Shown here: positions 1-7,505 of the stretch, piece after piece
Numbering within the stretch: position 1 is the stretch's first letter
Layout of the letters: each line of letters begins with the position of its first letter
Assembly (NCBI GenBank): GCA_934465295.1
Contig: CAKSKU010000005.1
Span: forward strand, 62,001 to 126,000
DNA: 64,000 nucleotides
Reading direction: 5' to 3'
Origin: an uncultured Oscillospiraceae bacterium
Lineage (GTDB): Bacteria > Bacillota > Clostridia > Oscillospirales > Ruminococcaceae
The notes under the pieces: generated by a model
Databases searched by the model: none
Told to the model about the DNA's origin: nothing
The model's input: only the letters and a program-made list of their open reading frames with translations
Translations under genes and position numbers: made by a program

Positions 1-114
1 CGGCGGATCGTATTCAAAGGTTATCGCAGTTTCGAGAACATAGGGCTTGTATATCTTCGAAATAGCCTTTGCATCGGAAATTCCGGCAAATCTTATCGTG
101 ATCTCATCGTTCAT
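1..114 (-). CDS. GNAT family N-acetyltransferase, N-terminal fragment
   Basis: A minus-strand gene starts at 114 and runs off the left edge; 38 codons are visible. The N-terminus reads MNDEITIRFAGISDAKAIS and continues into KIYKPYVLETAITFEYDPP, which matches the first strand, helix and loop of phosphinothricin-type acetyltransferases of the GNAT fold. These transfer an acetyl group from acetyl-CoA to small amines. AAGGAAG lies about 8 bases before the ATG. The acetyl-CoA-binding motif is outside the window, so the substrate cannot be judged. Confidence 0.75.
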   Translation of the reverse strand, partial: MNDEITIRFAGISDAKAISKIYKPYVLETAITFEYDPP

Positions 115-192
115 AAACGAACACTTCCTTTCGGGATAAATTATAGCATCAATACTCCCATTTTGCAAGATTTTTTGGCGCAAAATCCAAAT

Positions 193-221
193 TTGACAAT
201 ATTGCTCCGCTGTGCTATAAT
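193..221 (+). promoter_or_regulatory. Sigma-A type promoter of the MATE gene
   Basis: TTGACA at 193-198 and TATAAT at 216-221 are separated by 17 bases, a perfect vegetative consensus. The start codon of the MATE gene follows at 254. The promoter lies in the divergent gap shared with the acetyltransferase. Confidence 0.85.
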
Positions 222-253
222 CATTAAATATTTCCATATCAGGGGTGAAGTGA

Positions 254-1621
254 ATGAAAGAGAAAAACAGTATCTACCGCCGTGCGCTGACGCTCGCCGT
301 GCCGATGATGATACAGAACGGCATTACGAATATGGTCGGACTTGTTGACAGCGTTATGGTCGGAAGTCTCGGAACGGAGGCAATGACGGCGGTATCGATA
401 GTCGGTCAGCTCATCTTCGTGTTCAACCTCGGCATCTTCGGGGGGATCTCGGGTCCGGGCATCTACGCCGCACAGTTCTACGGTCAGGGAAATACCGAGG
501 GCTTTTGCAGCTCAATACGAATGAAACGCTTTATATGCGCAGCTTTTCTTGCAGTCGGAGTGCTTGCGTTCCTGTTCGGGGACGAGTTCCTTATCGGACT
601 TTACCTTAAAGGAGAAAGCGGCTCGATAGATGCAGCGCTCACAATGCAGAACGCCAAGGACTATCTGCGGATAATGCTGTTCGGTCTGCTCCCGTTCGTC
701 GTGACGCAGATATATTCAAGCTCGCTGAGAGAGTCGGGCGACAGCATAAAGCCGATGGCGGCAGGCGTTTCATCGGTCGTTGTCGATATCGTGTTCAACT
801 ATCTGCTCATCTTCGGAAAGTTCGGCTTCCCCGAACTCGGCGTAAGAGGAGCGGCGATAGCTACCGTCCTCGCAAGATTTGTCGAAATGCTCGTCGTTGT
901 TATATGGGCAAACCTCCGCAGGGATAAGCACGGATTTTTGCAGGAACTTTATAAGACCTTCCTCGTCCCGAAAGACCTCGCAGTTAAAATGCTGAAAAAG
1001 GGTACGCCGATATTCCTCAATGAATTTCTGTGGGCAGGTGCGATAGCGGTCCTTACGCAGACTTATGCAACAAGAGGGCTTGAAATAGTCGCAGGAATGA
1101 ATATCTCGAACTCCCTGTGCAATCTGCTCAATGTAGTGTTCGTCGCACTCGGAAACGCAGTTGGTATTCTCATAGGACAGACTCTCGGAGCAGGTCAGTA
1201 TGAAAAGGCAAAAAAGGATTCGTTCTCATTGATGAAATTCACGGGAGGCTGCTGTCTCGTGCTGACCGCAGCATTGATATCCGTGTCAAAGGTGTTTCCG
1301 CTCGTCTATGATACCACGGACGAGGTGCGCTCGCTCGGAACGAGCTTCATCATCATAACAGCAGCGTTTTTCCCCGTTCAGGGCTACCTCAATGCGATGT
1401 ATTTCACCCTGCGCTCGGGAGGAAAAACACTCGTGACATTCCTCTTTGACAGCGTGTTCTCGTGGGTGTTCTCCGTGCCGCTCGCATACGTCCTCTGCAC
1501 CTTTACAGCACTGCCGATACTGCCCGTATACACAATAGTCTGCGCAGCGGATATAATAAAGGTCGTCATCGGATATATCCTTATCAAAAAAGGAATATGG
1601 ATAAGCAGCATCGTGGGGTAA
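254..1621 (+). CDS. MATE family multidrug/cation exporter
   Basis: 455 residues, the usual length of MATE transporters, with about twelve hydrophobic segments in two repeated halves. The N-terminal half opens with LAVPMMIQNGITNMVGLVD, the signature first helix of MatE proteins; the second half restarts near residue 240 (KKGTPIFLNEFLWAGAIAV). The family exports drugs or organic cations across the cytoplasmic membrane in exchange for H+ or Na+; the substrate cannot be predicted. The ATG at 254 is preceded by AGGGGTGA. It is transcribed alone. Its TAA stop overlaps the first unit of a 7-bp repeat array. Confidence 0.9.
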   Translation: MKEKNSIYRRALTLAVPMMIQNGITNMVGLVDSVMVGSLGTEAMTAVSIVGQLIFVFNLGIFGGISGPGIYAAQFYGQGNTEGFCSSIRMKRFICAAFLAVGVLAFLFGDEFLIGLYLKGESGSIDAALTMQNAKDYLRIMLFGLLPFVVTQIYSSSLRESGDSIKPMAAGVSSVVVDIVFNYLLIFGKFGFPELGVRGAAIATVLARFVEMLVVVIWANLRRDKHGFLQELYKTFLVPKDLAVKMLKKGTPIFLNEFLWAGAIAVLTQTYATRGLEIVAGMNISNSLCNLLNVVFVALGNAVGILIGQTLGAGQYEKAKKDSFSLMKFTGGCCLVLTAALISVSKVFPLVYDTTDEVRSLGTSFIIITAAFFPVQGYLNAMYFTLRSGGKTLVTFLFDSVFSWVFSVPLAYVLCTFTALPILPVYTIVCAADIIKVVIGYILIKKGIWISSIVG

Positions 1622-2048
1622 TTGATAATTGATAATTGATAATTGATAATTGAGAATTGACAATTTACAATTGAGAATTGATAATTTTTGGCTTATATTC
1701 CATCGATACTTATTTTACTTTAGAAAAAACGGCGCAATTCACTTTTTTAGGTTTTATGAAACTTGATTTCTCATAGTTTGTTTAACCAATTTATACTAAT
1801 TTTTAAACTGAAAGTGTACAAAAAATCGGTGCAAAAGCTCGTAGCTGTTGAAAACAGGTTTATATGGCTTTTGCGCCGATTTTTTGTCGGAGCAAAATGT
1901 GAAGATAATGACAATTTACAGCTTTTTTAATTGATAATTGACAATGAGGATCAAAAACTTACTTGAGTGGCGGAACGAGAATCCCGTCCATCGTTTGCCC
2001 GTAAAAAATAAAATTATCAATTGTCAATTGTCAATTATCAATTATCAT
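1620..2048. repeat. Intergenic element bounded by inverted 7-bp repeat arrays
   Basis: The whole gap between the MATE stop codon and the csoR promoter is repeat DNA. The left edge is an array of the heptamer AATTGAT with variants AATTGAC and AATTGAG (about 1620-1686); the right edge (about 2013-2048) is the same kind of array in inverted orientation. Inside are a truncated copy of the GCGCAATTCAC hairpin family (1732-1786) and a partial copy of the 100-bp MITE (1794-1888). No coding potential was found. Confidence 0.75.
1794..1888 (+). repeat. MITE-A copy 1 (partial), strong hairpin
   Basis: It starts with TACTAATTTTTAA directly after TTA, as in the complete copy at 31680-31779. Inner arms 1818-1838 and 1867-1887 are complementary at 20 of 21 positions, with A-rich flank on one side and T-rich on the other, so the hairpin could work as a bidirectional terminator behind the MATE gene. 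The right outer arm is missing. Confidence 0.7.
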
Positions 2049-2056
2049 TTTCCCTC

Positions 2057-2085
2057 TTGACAAATACCCACTGGGGGTATATAAT
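2057..2085 (+). promoter_or_regulatory. Promoter and CsoR operator of the copper operon
   Basis: TTGACA (2057-2062) and TATAAT (2080-2085) have a 17-base spacer. The spacer holds the near-palindrome ATACCCACTGGGGGTAT (2064-2080), which matches the G/C-tract dyad bound by CsoR repressors. A repressor bound here would cover the spacer and touch the -10 box. Copper-loaded CsoR would release it, so csoR and copA are inferred to be copper-induced. Confidence 0.88.
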
Positions 2086-2120
2086 AGAATAAACCGAAAG
2101 TTCAAGGAGATAATTTCGTT

Positions 2121-2429
2121 ATGGATAAAAAATGCTGCAAATGCTCGGAATGTAAAAAAACCAAGGAACGTTCGCCCGAGGAATATAAAAAGCTTATGAA
2201 CCGCCTGAACCGCATCGAGGGACAGGTCAGGGGCATCAAAAAGATGCTCGGGGACAACGCCTACTGCACCGATATCCTCACCCAGTCGGCGGCTATCGGT
2301 GCGGCGGTGGACGCTTTCAACCGTGAGCTGCTCGAAAGTCACATAAGCACCTGCGTTGTGAATAACATTCGCGAGGGCAACGATGAGGTTGTCGGCGAAC
2401 TTATCTCCATAATCAAAAGATTGATGTAA
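2121..2429 (+). CDS. csoR: CsoR family copper-sensing repressor
   Basis: 102 residues, all-helical CsoR/RcnR (DUF156) family. The DNA-contact helix carries LNRIEGQVRGIKKML, and the Cu(I) ligand set Cys-His-Cys is present at C49, H74 and C78 (YCTD and ESHISTC). The first 16 residues hold four extra cysteines (C5, C6, C8, C11), which is not typical and could give a second metal site. It is the first gene of the operon, under an operator-like site, and ends 16 bases before the copA start. Confidence 0.92.
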   Translation: MDKKCCKCSECKKTKERSPEEYKKLMNRLNRIEGQVRGIKKMLGDNAYCTDILTQSAAIGAAVDAFNRELLESHISTCVVNNIREGNDEVVGELISIIKRLM

Positions 2430-2445
2430 AAAAGGAATGATAAAA

Positions 2446-4932
2446 ATGGAACAATACAATATCACGGGAATGACCTGCGCCGCCTGCAGTGCGAGGGTCG
2501 AAAAGGCTGTTTCGGCGGTCAAGGGTGTTTCGTCCGTTTCGGTAAACCTGCTGACGAATTCAATGGGCGTTGAGGGAACGGCTTCTCAGGCGGATATTTT
2601 CGCCGCCGTTGAAAAAGCAGGCTATGGCATATCCGCCAAGAACGGAAAATCCACCAAGACCGAAGCTCCGACCGACAATAGCGAGAAAAAGCTCATCGCA
2701 AGGCTTGTTTCGTCACTTATACTGCTTGCGGTGCTGATGTATTTTTCAATGGGTGCTATGATGTGGGGCTGGAAAATCCCTGCCGTGCTTGAACATAACC
2801 ATTTTGCCCTTGCGCTCATTCAGCTTCTGCTCACAACGGCTGTAATGGTGATAAATCAGCGCTTTTTCATAAGCGGCTTCAAGGCTTTGTGGCACAGATC
2901 GCCGAATATGGACAGCCTTGTTGCGTTAGGTTCATCTGCGGCTTATATTTACAGTGTTTATGAGATGTTCGCAATGACAGTCGCCAAAGATCAGATGTCC
3001 TACGTCCACAACCTCTATTTTGAATCGGCGGCTATGATACTTGCGCTCATAACGCTCGGAAAAATGCTCGAAGCGCACTCAAAGGGCAAGACAACGGACG
3101 CTCTCAAAGGTCTGATCGCTCTTGCTCCCAAGACTGCGACCGTGCTTCGTGACGGTTCAGAGGTGATTATCCCTGCCGAGAACGTTGTCAAGGGCGATAT
3201 TTTCGTTGTAAAGCCGGGCGAAAGCATACCTGCCGACGGTATAGTAACCGAGGGCGAAAGTGCCGTCAACGAATCGGCTCTCACGGGCGAAAGCATTCCT
3301 GCCGATAAAAAGGTCGGTGACAAGGTCTCGGCGGCAACAATAAATCAGTCGGGATTTCTGAAGTGCAAAGCCGTCAATGTCGGCGAAGAGACTGCGCTTT
3401 CAAAGATAATCCAAATGGTGAGCGATGCCGCCGCAACAAAAGCGCCTATCGCAAAGATTGCGGACAAGGTTTCAGGCATCTTCGTTCCGACCGTTATCGG
3501 GATCGCACTCGTTACATTCGTTGTATGGCTTCTGCTCGGACAGACCACGGGTTATGCTCTTGCAAGAGGGATAACCGTGCTCGTTATAAGCTGTCCGTGC
3601 GCACTCGGACTTGCAACGCCTGTCGCAATTATGGTCGGAAGCGGCGTTGGCGCAAAGAACGGCATACTTTTCAAGACCGCCGCTTCGCTTGAAGAAACGG
3701 GCAAGATCCGTAACATCGCCCTCGACAAGACGGGAACTATCACTAAGGGCGAGCCTAAGATAACCGATATCATACCCCTCAGCGGCACTTCGGAGGAAGA
3801 GCTTCTCCGCATCGCCTGCGCACTTGAAAAGAAGAGCGAACACCCTCTCGCCGCCGCAGTTACGGCTTACGGCAAAGAGCGGAACATTGCCCTCGCCGAA
3901 ACAACGGATTTTAAAATTCTCTCGGGCAGCGGACTTGAAGCAATTCTTGACGGAAAGAAAGCCGTAGGCGGAAAAGCAGAGTTCATTATTACTCAATTTG
4001 GTCCGCCTGACGGCGAAACAACAGCAAAGTATGAAGCACTCGCCGAGCAGGGCAAAACGCCGATATTTTTTGCTTATGACGGAAAGCTTGTCGGCATACT
4101 TGCCGCCGCCGATGTCATAAAAGAGGACAGCAAAAAGGCTGTCGGGGAACTCAAAAATATGGGTCTTAACGTTGTAATGCTGACGGGCGATAACGAAAAG
4201 ACCGCCCGTGCAATTGCCGCTCAGGCAGGCATCGACAACGTCATCGCAGGTGTTCTCCCCGACCGGAAAGAAGCCGTTGTGCGGAAGCTTTGCGAAAGCG
4301 GCAGAACCGCAATGGTCGGTGACGGAATAAACGATGCACCTGCCCTCACAAGAGCCGATTCGGGCATTGCAATAGGCGCAGGAACAGATATCGCAATAGA
4401 TGCGGCAGACGTTGTTCTTATGAAGAGTAGGCTTGAAGATGTCCCTGCCGCAATACGCCTCAGCCGAAACACCCTGACGAATATCAAGGAGAACCTCTTC
4501 TGGGCGTTCATCTATAATGGCATAGGAATACCCGTTGCCGCAGGCGTGTTTATACCGCTCGGACTGACATTGACCCCAATGTTCGCCGCCGCCGCAATGA
4601 GCCTTTCGAGCTTCTGCGTTGTAACTAATGCGCTCCGCCTTAACCTCACCAAAATTTACGACCCCAAACACGATAAATTCCGCCATAATAAAAGCGGTAA
4701 AAATAAACAGGAGGAAAAAACTATGACTAAAACGATCAAGATCGAAGGAATGATGTGTTCACACTGCGAGGCAGCCGTAAAGAAAGCACTCGAAGCAGTA
4801 GACGGAGTTGTTTCCGCAGAGGCATCACACGAGAAGAAGAACGCTGTTGTAACACTCTCCAAGGACGTTCCGAACGATGTTCTGAAGAAGGCTGTCGAGG
4901 ATAAGGAATACACAGTTCTCGGCGTTGAATAA
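2446..4932 (+). CDS. copA: Cu(I)-exporting P1B-type ATPase with C-terminal CopZ-like domain
   Basis: Pumps Cu(I) out across the cytoplasmic membrane. From the start used here (828 residues) it has an N-terminal HMA domain with GMTCAAC (C11, C14), the TGE actuator motif (280-282), the CPC transport motif (383-385), DKTGT with phosphorylated D427, HP (466-467), and GDGIND (625-630). After the last membrane segments a Lys/Asn-rich linker leads to a second HMA domain (GMMCSHC, C771 and C774) in the same frame. An upstream in-frame ATG at 2437 is possible, but AAAGGA at 2431-2436 touches it and is 9 bases from 2446, so 2446 is preferred. The gene follows csoR directly. Confidence 0.93.
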   Translation: MEQYNITGMTCAACSARVEKAVSAVKGVSSVSVNLLTNSMGVEGTASQADIFAAVEKAGYGISAKNGKSTKTEAPTDNSEKKLIARLVSSLILLAVLMYFSMGAMMWGWKIPAVLEHNHFALALIQLLLTTAVMVINQRFFISGFKALWHRSPNMDSLVALGSSAAYIYSVYEMFAMTVAKDQMSYVHNLYFESAAMILALITLGKMLEAHSKGKTTDALKGLIALAPKTATVLRDGSEVIIPAENVVKGDIFVVKPGESIPADGIVTEGESAVNESALTGESIPADKKVGDKVSAATINQSGFLKCKAVNVGEETALSKIIQMVSDAAATKAPIAKIADKVSGIFVPTVIGIALVTFVVWLLLGQTTGYALARGITVLVISCPCALGLATPVAIMVGSGVGAKNGILFKTAASLEETGKIRNIALDKTGTITKGEPKITDIIPLSGTSEEELLRIACALEKKSEHPLAAAVTAYGKERNIALAETTDFKILSGSGLEAILDGKKAVGGKAEFIITQFGPPDGETTAKYEALAEQGKTPIFFAYDGKLVGILAAADVIKEDSKKAVGELKNMGLNVVMLTGDNEKTARAIAAQAGIDNVIAGVLPDRKEAVVRKLCESGRTAMVGDGINDAPALTRADSGIAIGAGTDIAIDAADVVLMKSRLEDVPAAIRLSRNTLTNIKENLFWAFIYNGIGIPVAAGVFIPLGLTLTPMFAAAAMSLSSFCVVTNALRLNLTKIYDPKHDKFRHNKSGKNKQEEKTMTKTIKIEGMMCSHCEAAVKKALEAVDGVVSAEASHEKKNAVVTLSKDVPNDVLKKAVEDKEYTVLGVE
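4723..4932 (+). CDS. copZ: CopZ-like copper chaperone, probable internal translation start within copA
   Basis: The last 69 codons of the copA frame encode a complete HMA chaperone beginning MTKTIKIEGMMCSHCEAA. The ATG at 4723 is preceded by a consensus AGGAGG (4709-4714) at 8-base spacing, which an internal domain boundary would not need. A free Cu(I) chaperone is therefore probably made alongside the full ATPase. The alternative is that the fusion removed a separate copZ stop/start junction and the old ribosome-binding site is a remnant now encoding linker residues. Sequence shows the site; independent production is inference. Confidence 0.6.
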   Translation: MTKTIKIEGMMCSHCEAAVKKALEAVDGVVSAEASHEKKNAVVTLSKDVPNDVLKKAVEDKEYTVLGVE

Positions 4933-4944
4933 CGAGCTAAACGA

Positions 4945-4985
4945 AAAAACGGTGCAGGATCGTTTGTGACCCTGCACCGTTTTTA
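4945..4985. terminator. Bidirectional intrinsic terminator between copA and the convergent lipoprotein gene
   Basis: Perfect arms CGGTGCAGG (4950-4958) and CCTGCACCG (4971-4979), with an A tract on the left and a T tract on the right. It serves copA on the plus strand and the lipoprotein gene on the minus strand. Confidence 0.88.
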
Positions 4986-4999
4986 TTTTCGGAAATTTC

Positions 5000-5599
5000 T
5001 TAGCTCAAAAGAGCGACTGCTGTTCCCATGTATGTTACAGTTTCGTCAGCGGAGAGGTACTGTCCCTCGTAAACTGCGCCTGCAGCATTCATGATGTAGA
5101 TCTGATTGTCTGCATTTTCAGCAAAGCCGATCTGGAATTCCTGCTCTGTGTAAACATCGGAAACGTTGAGAAGAGTCCAGTCTGTGCCGTCCTCGTCCTG
5201 CTGTGTTTCAGCGGTGTAAGTGCCGCAGATAACGTCGCCCGTGCCATCGGGGCAGTATACAAAGAGTGAAGCCATCGGTGTGCCGGAAGGAGCTGTGAAC
5301 ATAGAGAATACAAGCTCGTTCTGGTTTTCGTCAACAGCATAAACGCCTGTGCTGATCATATCGGAAGATACGTCGAGGAGTGTGAATTCGCCCGATGTGC
5401 TGTCGTCAGCTTCTGCTGCGTCATCAGCTGCTGCATCATCTGCTGCATCTGCATCGTCAGCTGCATCTGCATCTTCAACGTCTGCTGCTGCAACATTGTC
5501 GGGTTCGGAATAATCATCGGCAGTGTCTGTGCTTCCGCAAGCTGCCATTGTAACTGCGAGCATGCACATTGCAAGAATTGCTGTAAGTTTCTTTTTCAT
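5000..5599 (-). CDS. Predicted lipoprotein with Asp/Ala-rich linker, function unknown
   Basis: 199 residues. The N-terminus has a lysine-rich signal peptide ending in a good lipobox (TMAAC), giving lipidated C21 and surface anchoring. Residues about 25-68 are a low-complexity acidic stretch of Asp and Ala, probably a flexible spacer across the cell wall. The C-terminal 130 residues look like a small beta-rich domain with a GTYTAET segment; I do not recognise the family. It is a single gene with its own promoter and a shared terminator. Nothing visible links it to copper export. Confidence 0.75.
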   Translation of the reverse strand: MKKKLTAILAMCMLAVTMAACGSTDTADDYSEPDNVAAADVEDADAADDADAADDAAADDAAEADDSTSGEFTLLDVSSDMISTGVYAVDENQNELVFSMFTAPSGTPMASLFVYCPDGTGDVICGTYTAETQQDEDGTDWTLLNVSDVYTEQEFQIGFAENADNQIYIMNAAGAVYEGQYLSADETVTYMGTAVALLS

Positions 5600-5655
5600 A
5601 ATAAATTCTCTCCTAAAAAATAAATAATTCTCTGCTTTATTTTTGCATTGACACT

Positions 5656-5684
5656 ATTTTAACACTAATGAAAAAATATTTCAA
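5656..5684 (-). promoter_or_regulatory. Promoter of the lipoprotein gene
   Basis: On the minus strand TTGAAA (5684-5679) and TAAAAT (5661-5656) are 17 bases apart, about 57 bases upstream of the start codon at 5599. Confidence 0.7.
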
Positions 5685-5783
5685 GGTTTTTTTGCATAAA
5701 CTTAATAACTAAAAACAAATTTATTTTTAGTTATTTCACAAATTTTACTGCTTTTTATCTGTTTTGTCAAAAAAACAAGGGGA

Positions 5784-5990
5784 AATTGACAATTGACAAT
5801 TGAGAATTGATAATTGATAATTTTTTGTTTATATTTCATCTAAACTTATTTCGCTTCAAGGATAGGTTACTTAAAAAACAGGCGCAGCTCACATTTTTAG
5901 GGCTAAAAGCTTCCCTTAAAGTGAACTGCGCCGAAAATTTCGCTTTAATAATTACAAATTACGCATTACGCATTACGAATTACGCATTAA
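5784..5990. repeat. Heptamer arrays around a GCGC hairpin element
   Basis: Left array of ATTGACA/ATTGAGA/ATTGATA units (about 5784-5822), right array of ATTACGC/ATTACGA units (about 5949-5990). Between them is a short hairpin with arms GGCGCAGCTCAC (5881-5892) and GTGAACTGCGCC (5921-5932), a diverged member of the GCGCAATTCAC family. The segment after the left array resembles 1683-1730. The right array ends about 7 bases from the aspartokinase stop codon. No gene is seen here. Confidence 0.75.
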
Positions 5991-5996
5991 ATCGTG

Positions 5997-7316
5997 TTAT
6001 TCCGTAACAAAAGCACCGTAGAGAGCTTTTACAGCGGCCTCAAAGTCTTCTTCATTTACGCCGACGATGATGTTGAGCTCGGAAGAACCCTGGTCGATCA
6101 TCTTTACGTTTATTCTTGCATCTGCAAGTGCGGAGAAGATCTTGCCTGCCGTACCTCTTGCCTTCTTCATTCCTCTGCCAACGACTGCGATGAGGGCAAG
6201 ATTGCTTTCGATCTCGATGATATCGGGGTGAACACGGTAGTTTATCTCGTCAATGATGTTCTTTTCCTTGCCGAGAATGCTGTCTGTGCTTACAAGTACG
6301 GACATTGTATCAATTCCGCAGGGCATATTTTCAAAGCTGATGCCGTTCTTTTCGAGCGCACGGAGAACGTTTCTGCCGAAGCCGATCTCGCTGTTCATCA
6401 TATCCTTTTCAATGTTGATGGCGGTGAAGCCCTTCTTGCCTGCGATGCCCGTGATAACATACTTGCTGATCTCGGCGGATTCGGAAACGATCATTGTTCC
6501 TCTGTCCTCGGGGGCGTTGGTGTTGCGGATATTGATAGGGATACCTGCTGCTCTTACGGGGAAGATAGCATCCTCGTGGAGAACTGTTGCGCCCATATAT
6601 GCAAGCTCACGAAGCTCCTTGTAGGTGATGGTTCTGATGGTCTTGGGGCTGTCAACGATCCTTGGGTCGCAGATAAGGAAGCCCGAAACGTCCGTCCAGT
6701 TCTCGTAAAGGTCAGCGTTCACTGCTCTTGCAACGATAGAACCCGTGATATCCGAACCTCCTCTGGAGAAGGTCTTGATGGTATCGTTCGGCATTGAGCC
6801 ATAGAAGCCCGGAACAACGGCATTGTCAAGCTCTGCAAGCTTTGCGGAAAGAAGCTCCTGAGTTGTATCGAGGTCAAATGCGCCGTCCTCGCTGAACTTT
6901 ATGTAGCCTGCGGGGTCAACGAAGTTGTAGCCGATGTAAGCCGCAAGGACCTTGCTGTTGAGGTATTCGCCTCGGCTCGCTGCGAAGTCACGTCCTGCTC
7001 TGTGAGCGAAAGCGTCCTTGATCTCGTTGTATTCGCCCGAAAGGTCGATGTCAACGCCGAGATCCTTGATGATGGAGTTGTATCTCTGCTCGATAGCGTC
7101 AAATTCCTTGTTGAATTTTTCGCCCTTTGCAGCCTTTTCGTAGCAGGCATAAAGCATATCTGTGATCTTGACATCTTCCTTGAAGCGCTTTCCCGGTGCG
7201 GAAGCGACAACGAACTTTCTGTCCGCATCTCCCCTGATGATAGCGGCAACCTTTCTGAACTGAGCGGAATCGGCGAGCGAGCTTCCGCCGAACTTTACGA
7301 CCTTGATGTTGTTCAT
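5997..7316 (-). CDS. lysC: Aspartate kinase
   Basis: 439 residues. Phosphorylates L-aspartate with ATP, the entry step to lysine, threonine and methionine. The N-terminus has the kinase motif KVVKFGGSSLAD, followed by the amino-acid-kinase domain (FSRGGSDITGS, residues roughly 205-215) and two C-terminal ACT domains that usually bind a feedback inhibitor. I chose the ATG at 7316 because AAGGAGA lies 9 bases upstream; the frame extends 13 codons further without a ribosome-binding site. Monofunctional, with no homoserine dehydrogenase domain. No lysine riboswitch is visible in the 120-base leader. Confidence 0.9.
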   Translation of the reverse strand: MNNIKVVKFGGSSLADSAQFRKVAAIIRGDADRKFVVASAPGKRFKEDVKITDMLYACYEKAAKGEKFNKEFDAIEQRYNSIIKDLGVDIDLSGEYNEIKDAFAHRAGRDFAASRGEYLNSKVLAAYIGYNFVDPAGYIKFSEDGAFDLDTTQELLSAKLAELDNAVVPGFYGSMPNDTIKTFSRGGSDITGSIVARAVNADLYENWTDVSGFLICDPRIVDSPKTIRTITYKELRELAYMGATVLHEDAIFPVRAAGIPINIRNTNAPEDRGTMIVSESAEISKYVITGIAGKKGFTAINIEKDMMNSEIGFGRNVLRALEKNGISFENMPCGIDTMSVLVSTDSILGKEKNIIDEINYRVHPDIIEIESNLALIAVVGRGMKKARGTAGKIFSALADARINVKMIDQGSSELNIIVGVNEEDFEAAVKALYGAFVTE

Positions 7317-7436
7317 AACAGCAAATCTCCTTAAATATATAAAGTATAGTTTCATTTACAAAACGCAATAATACTATTATATCTAATCTAAATCAAGATT
7401 TCAATTGATATTTGAACCAAAAATCGGGTAATAAAT

Positions 7437-7480
7437 TTTGTCCTTTTGTGAAATACGACTGTACTTCACAAAAGGACAAA
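7437..7480 (-). terminator. Hairpin downstream of the DXS-like gene
   Basis: Perfect 16-bp inverted repeat, TTTGTCCTTTTGTGAA (7437-7452) and TTCACAAAAGGACAAA (7465-7480), 25 bases after the stop codon of the minus-strand gene. The trailing T tract is weak, so it may be a terminator or a stabilising 3-prime end. It separates this unit from lysC. Confidence 0.65.
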
Positions 7481-7505
7481 TATAGTTCATAAACGCAAAG
7501 GGGCT

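Noticed and set aside
1620..1690. CRISPR array
   Set aside because: The repeats are 7 bases long, tandem and without spacers, and no cas genes are present.
3472..4686. 404-codon minus-strand frame inside copA
   Set aside because: It is antisense to a gene with all P-type ATPase motifs; cysteine-rich, low-quality product and no ribosome-binding site. It reflects codon bias.
7317..7436. Lysine riboswitch upstream of lysC
   Set aside because: The space is about 120 bases and AT-rich, without the multi-helix core; the hairpin at 7437-7480 belongs to the end of the upstream gene.
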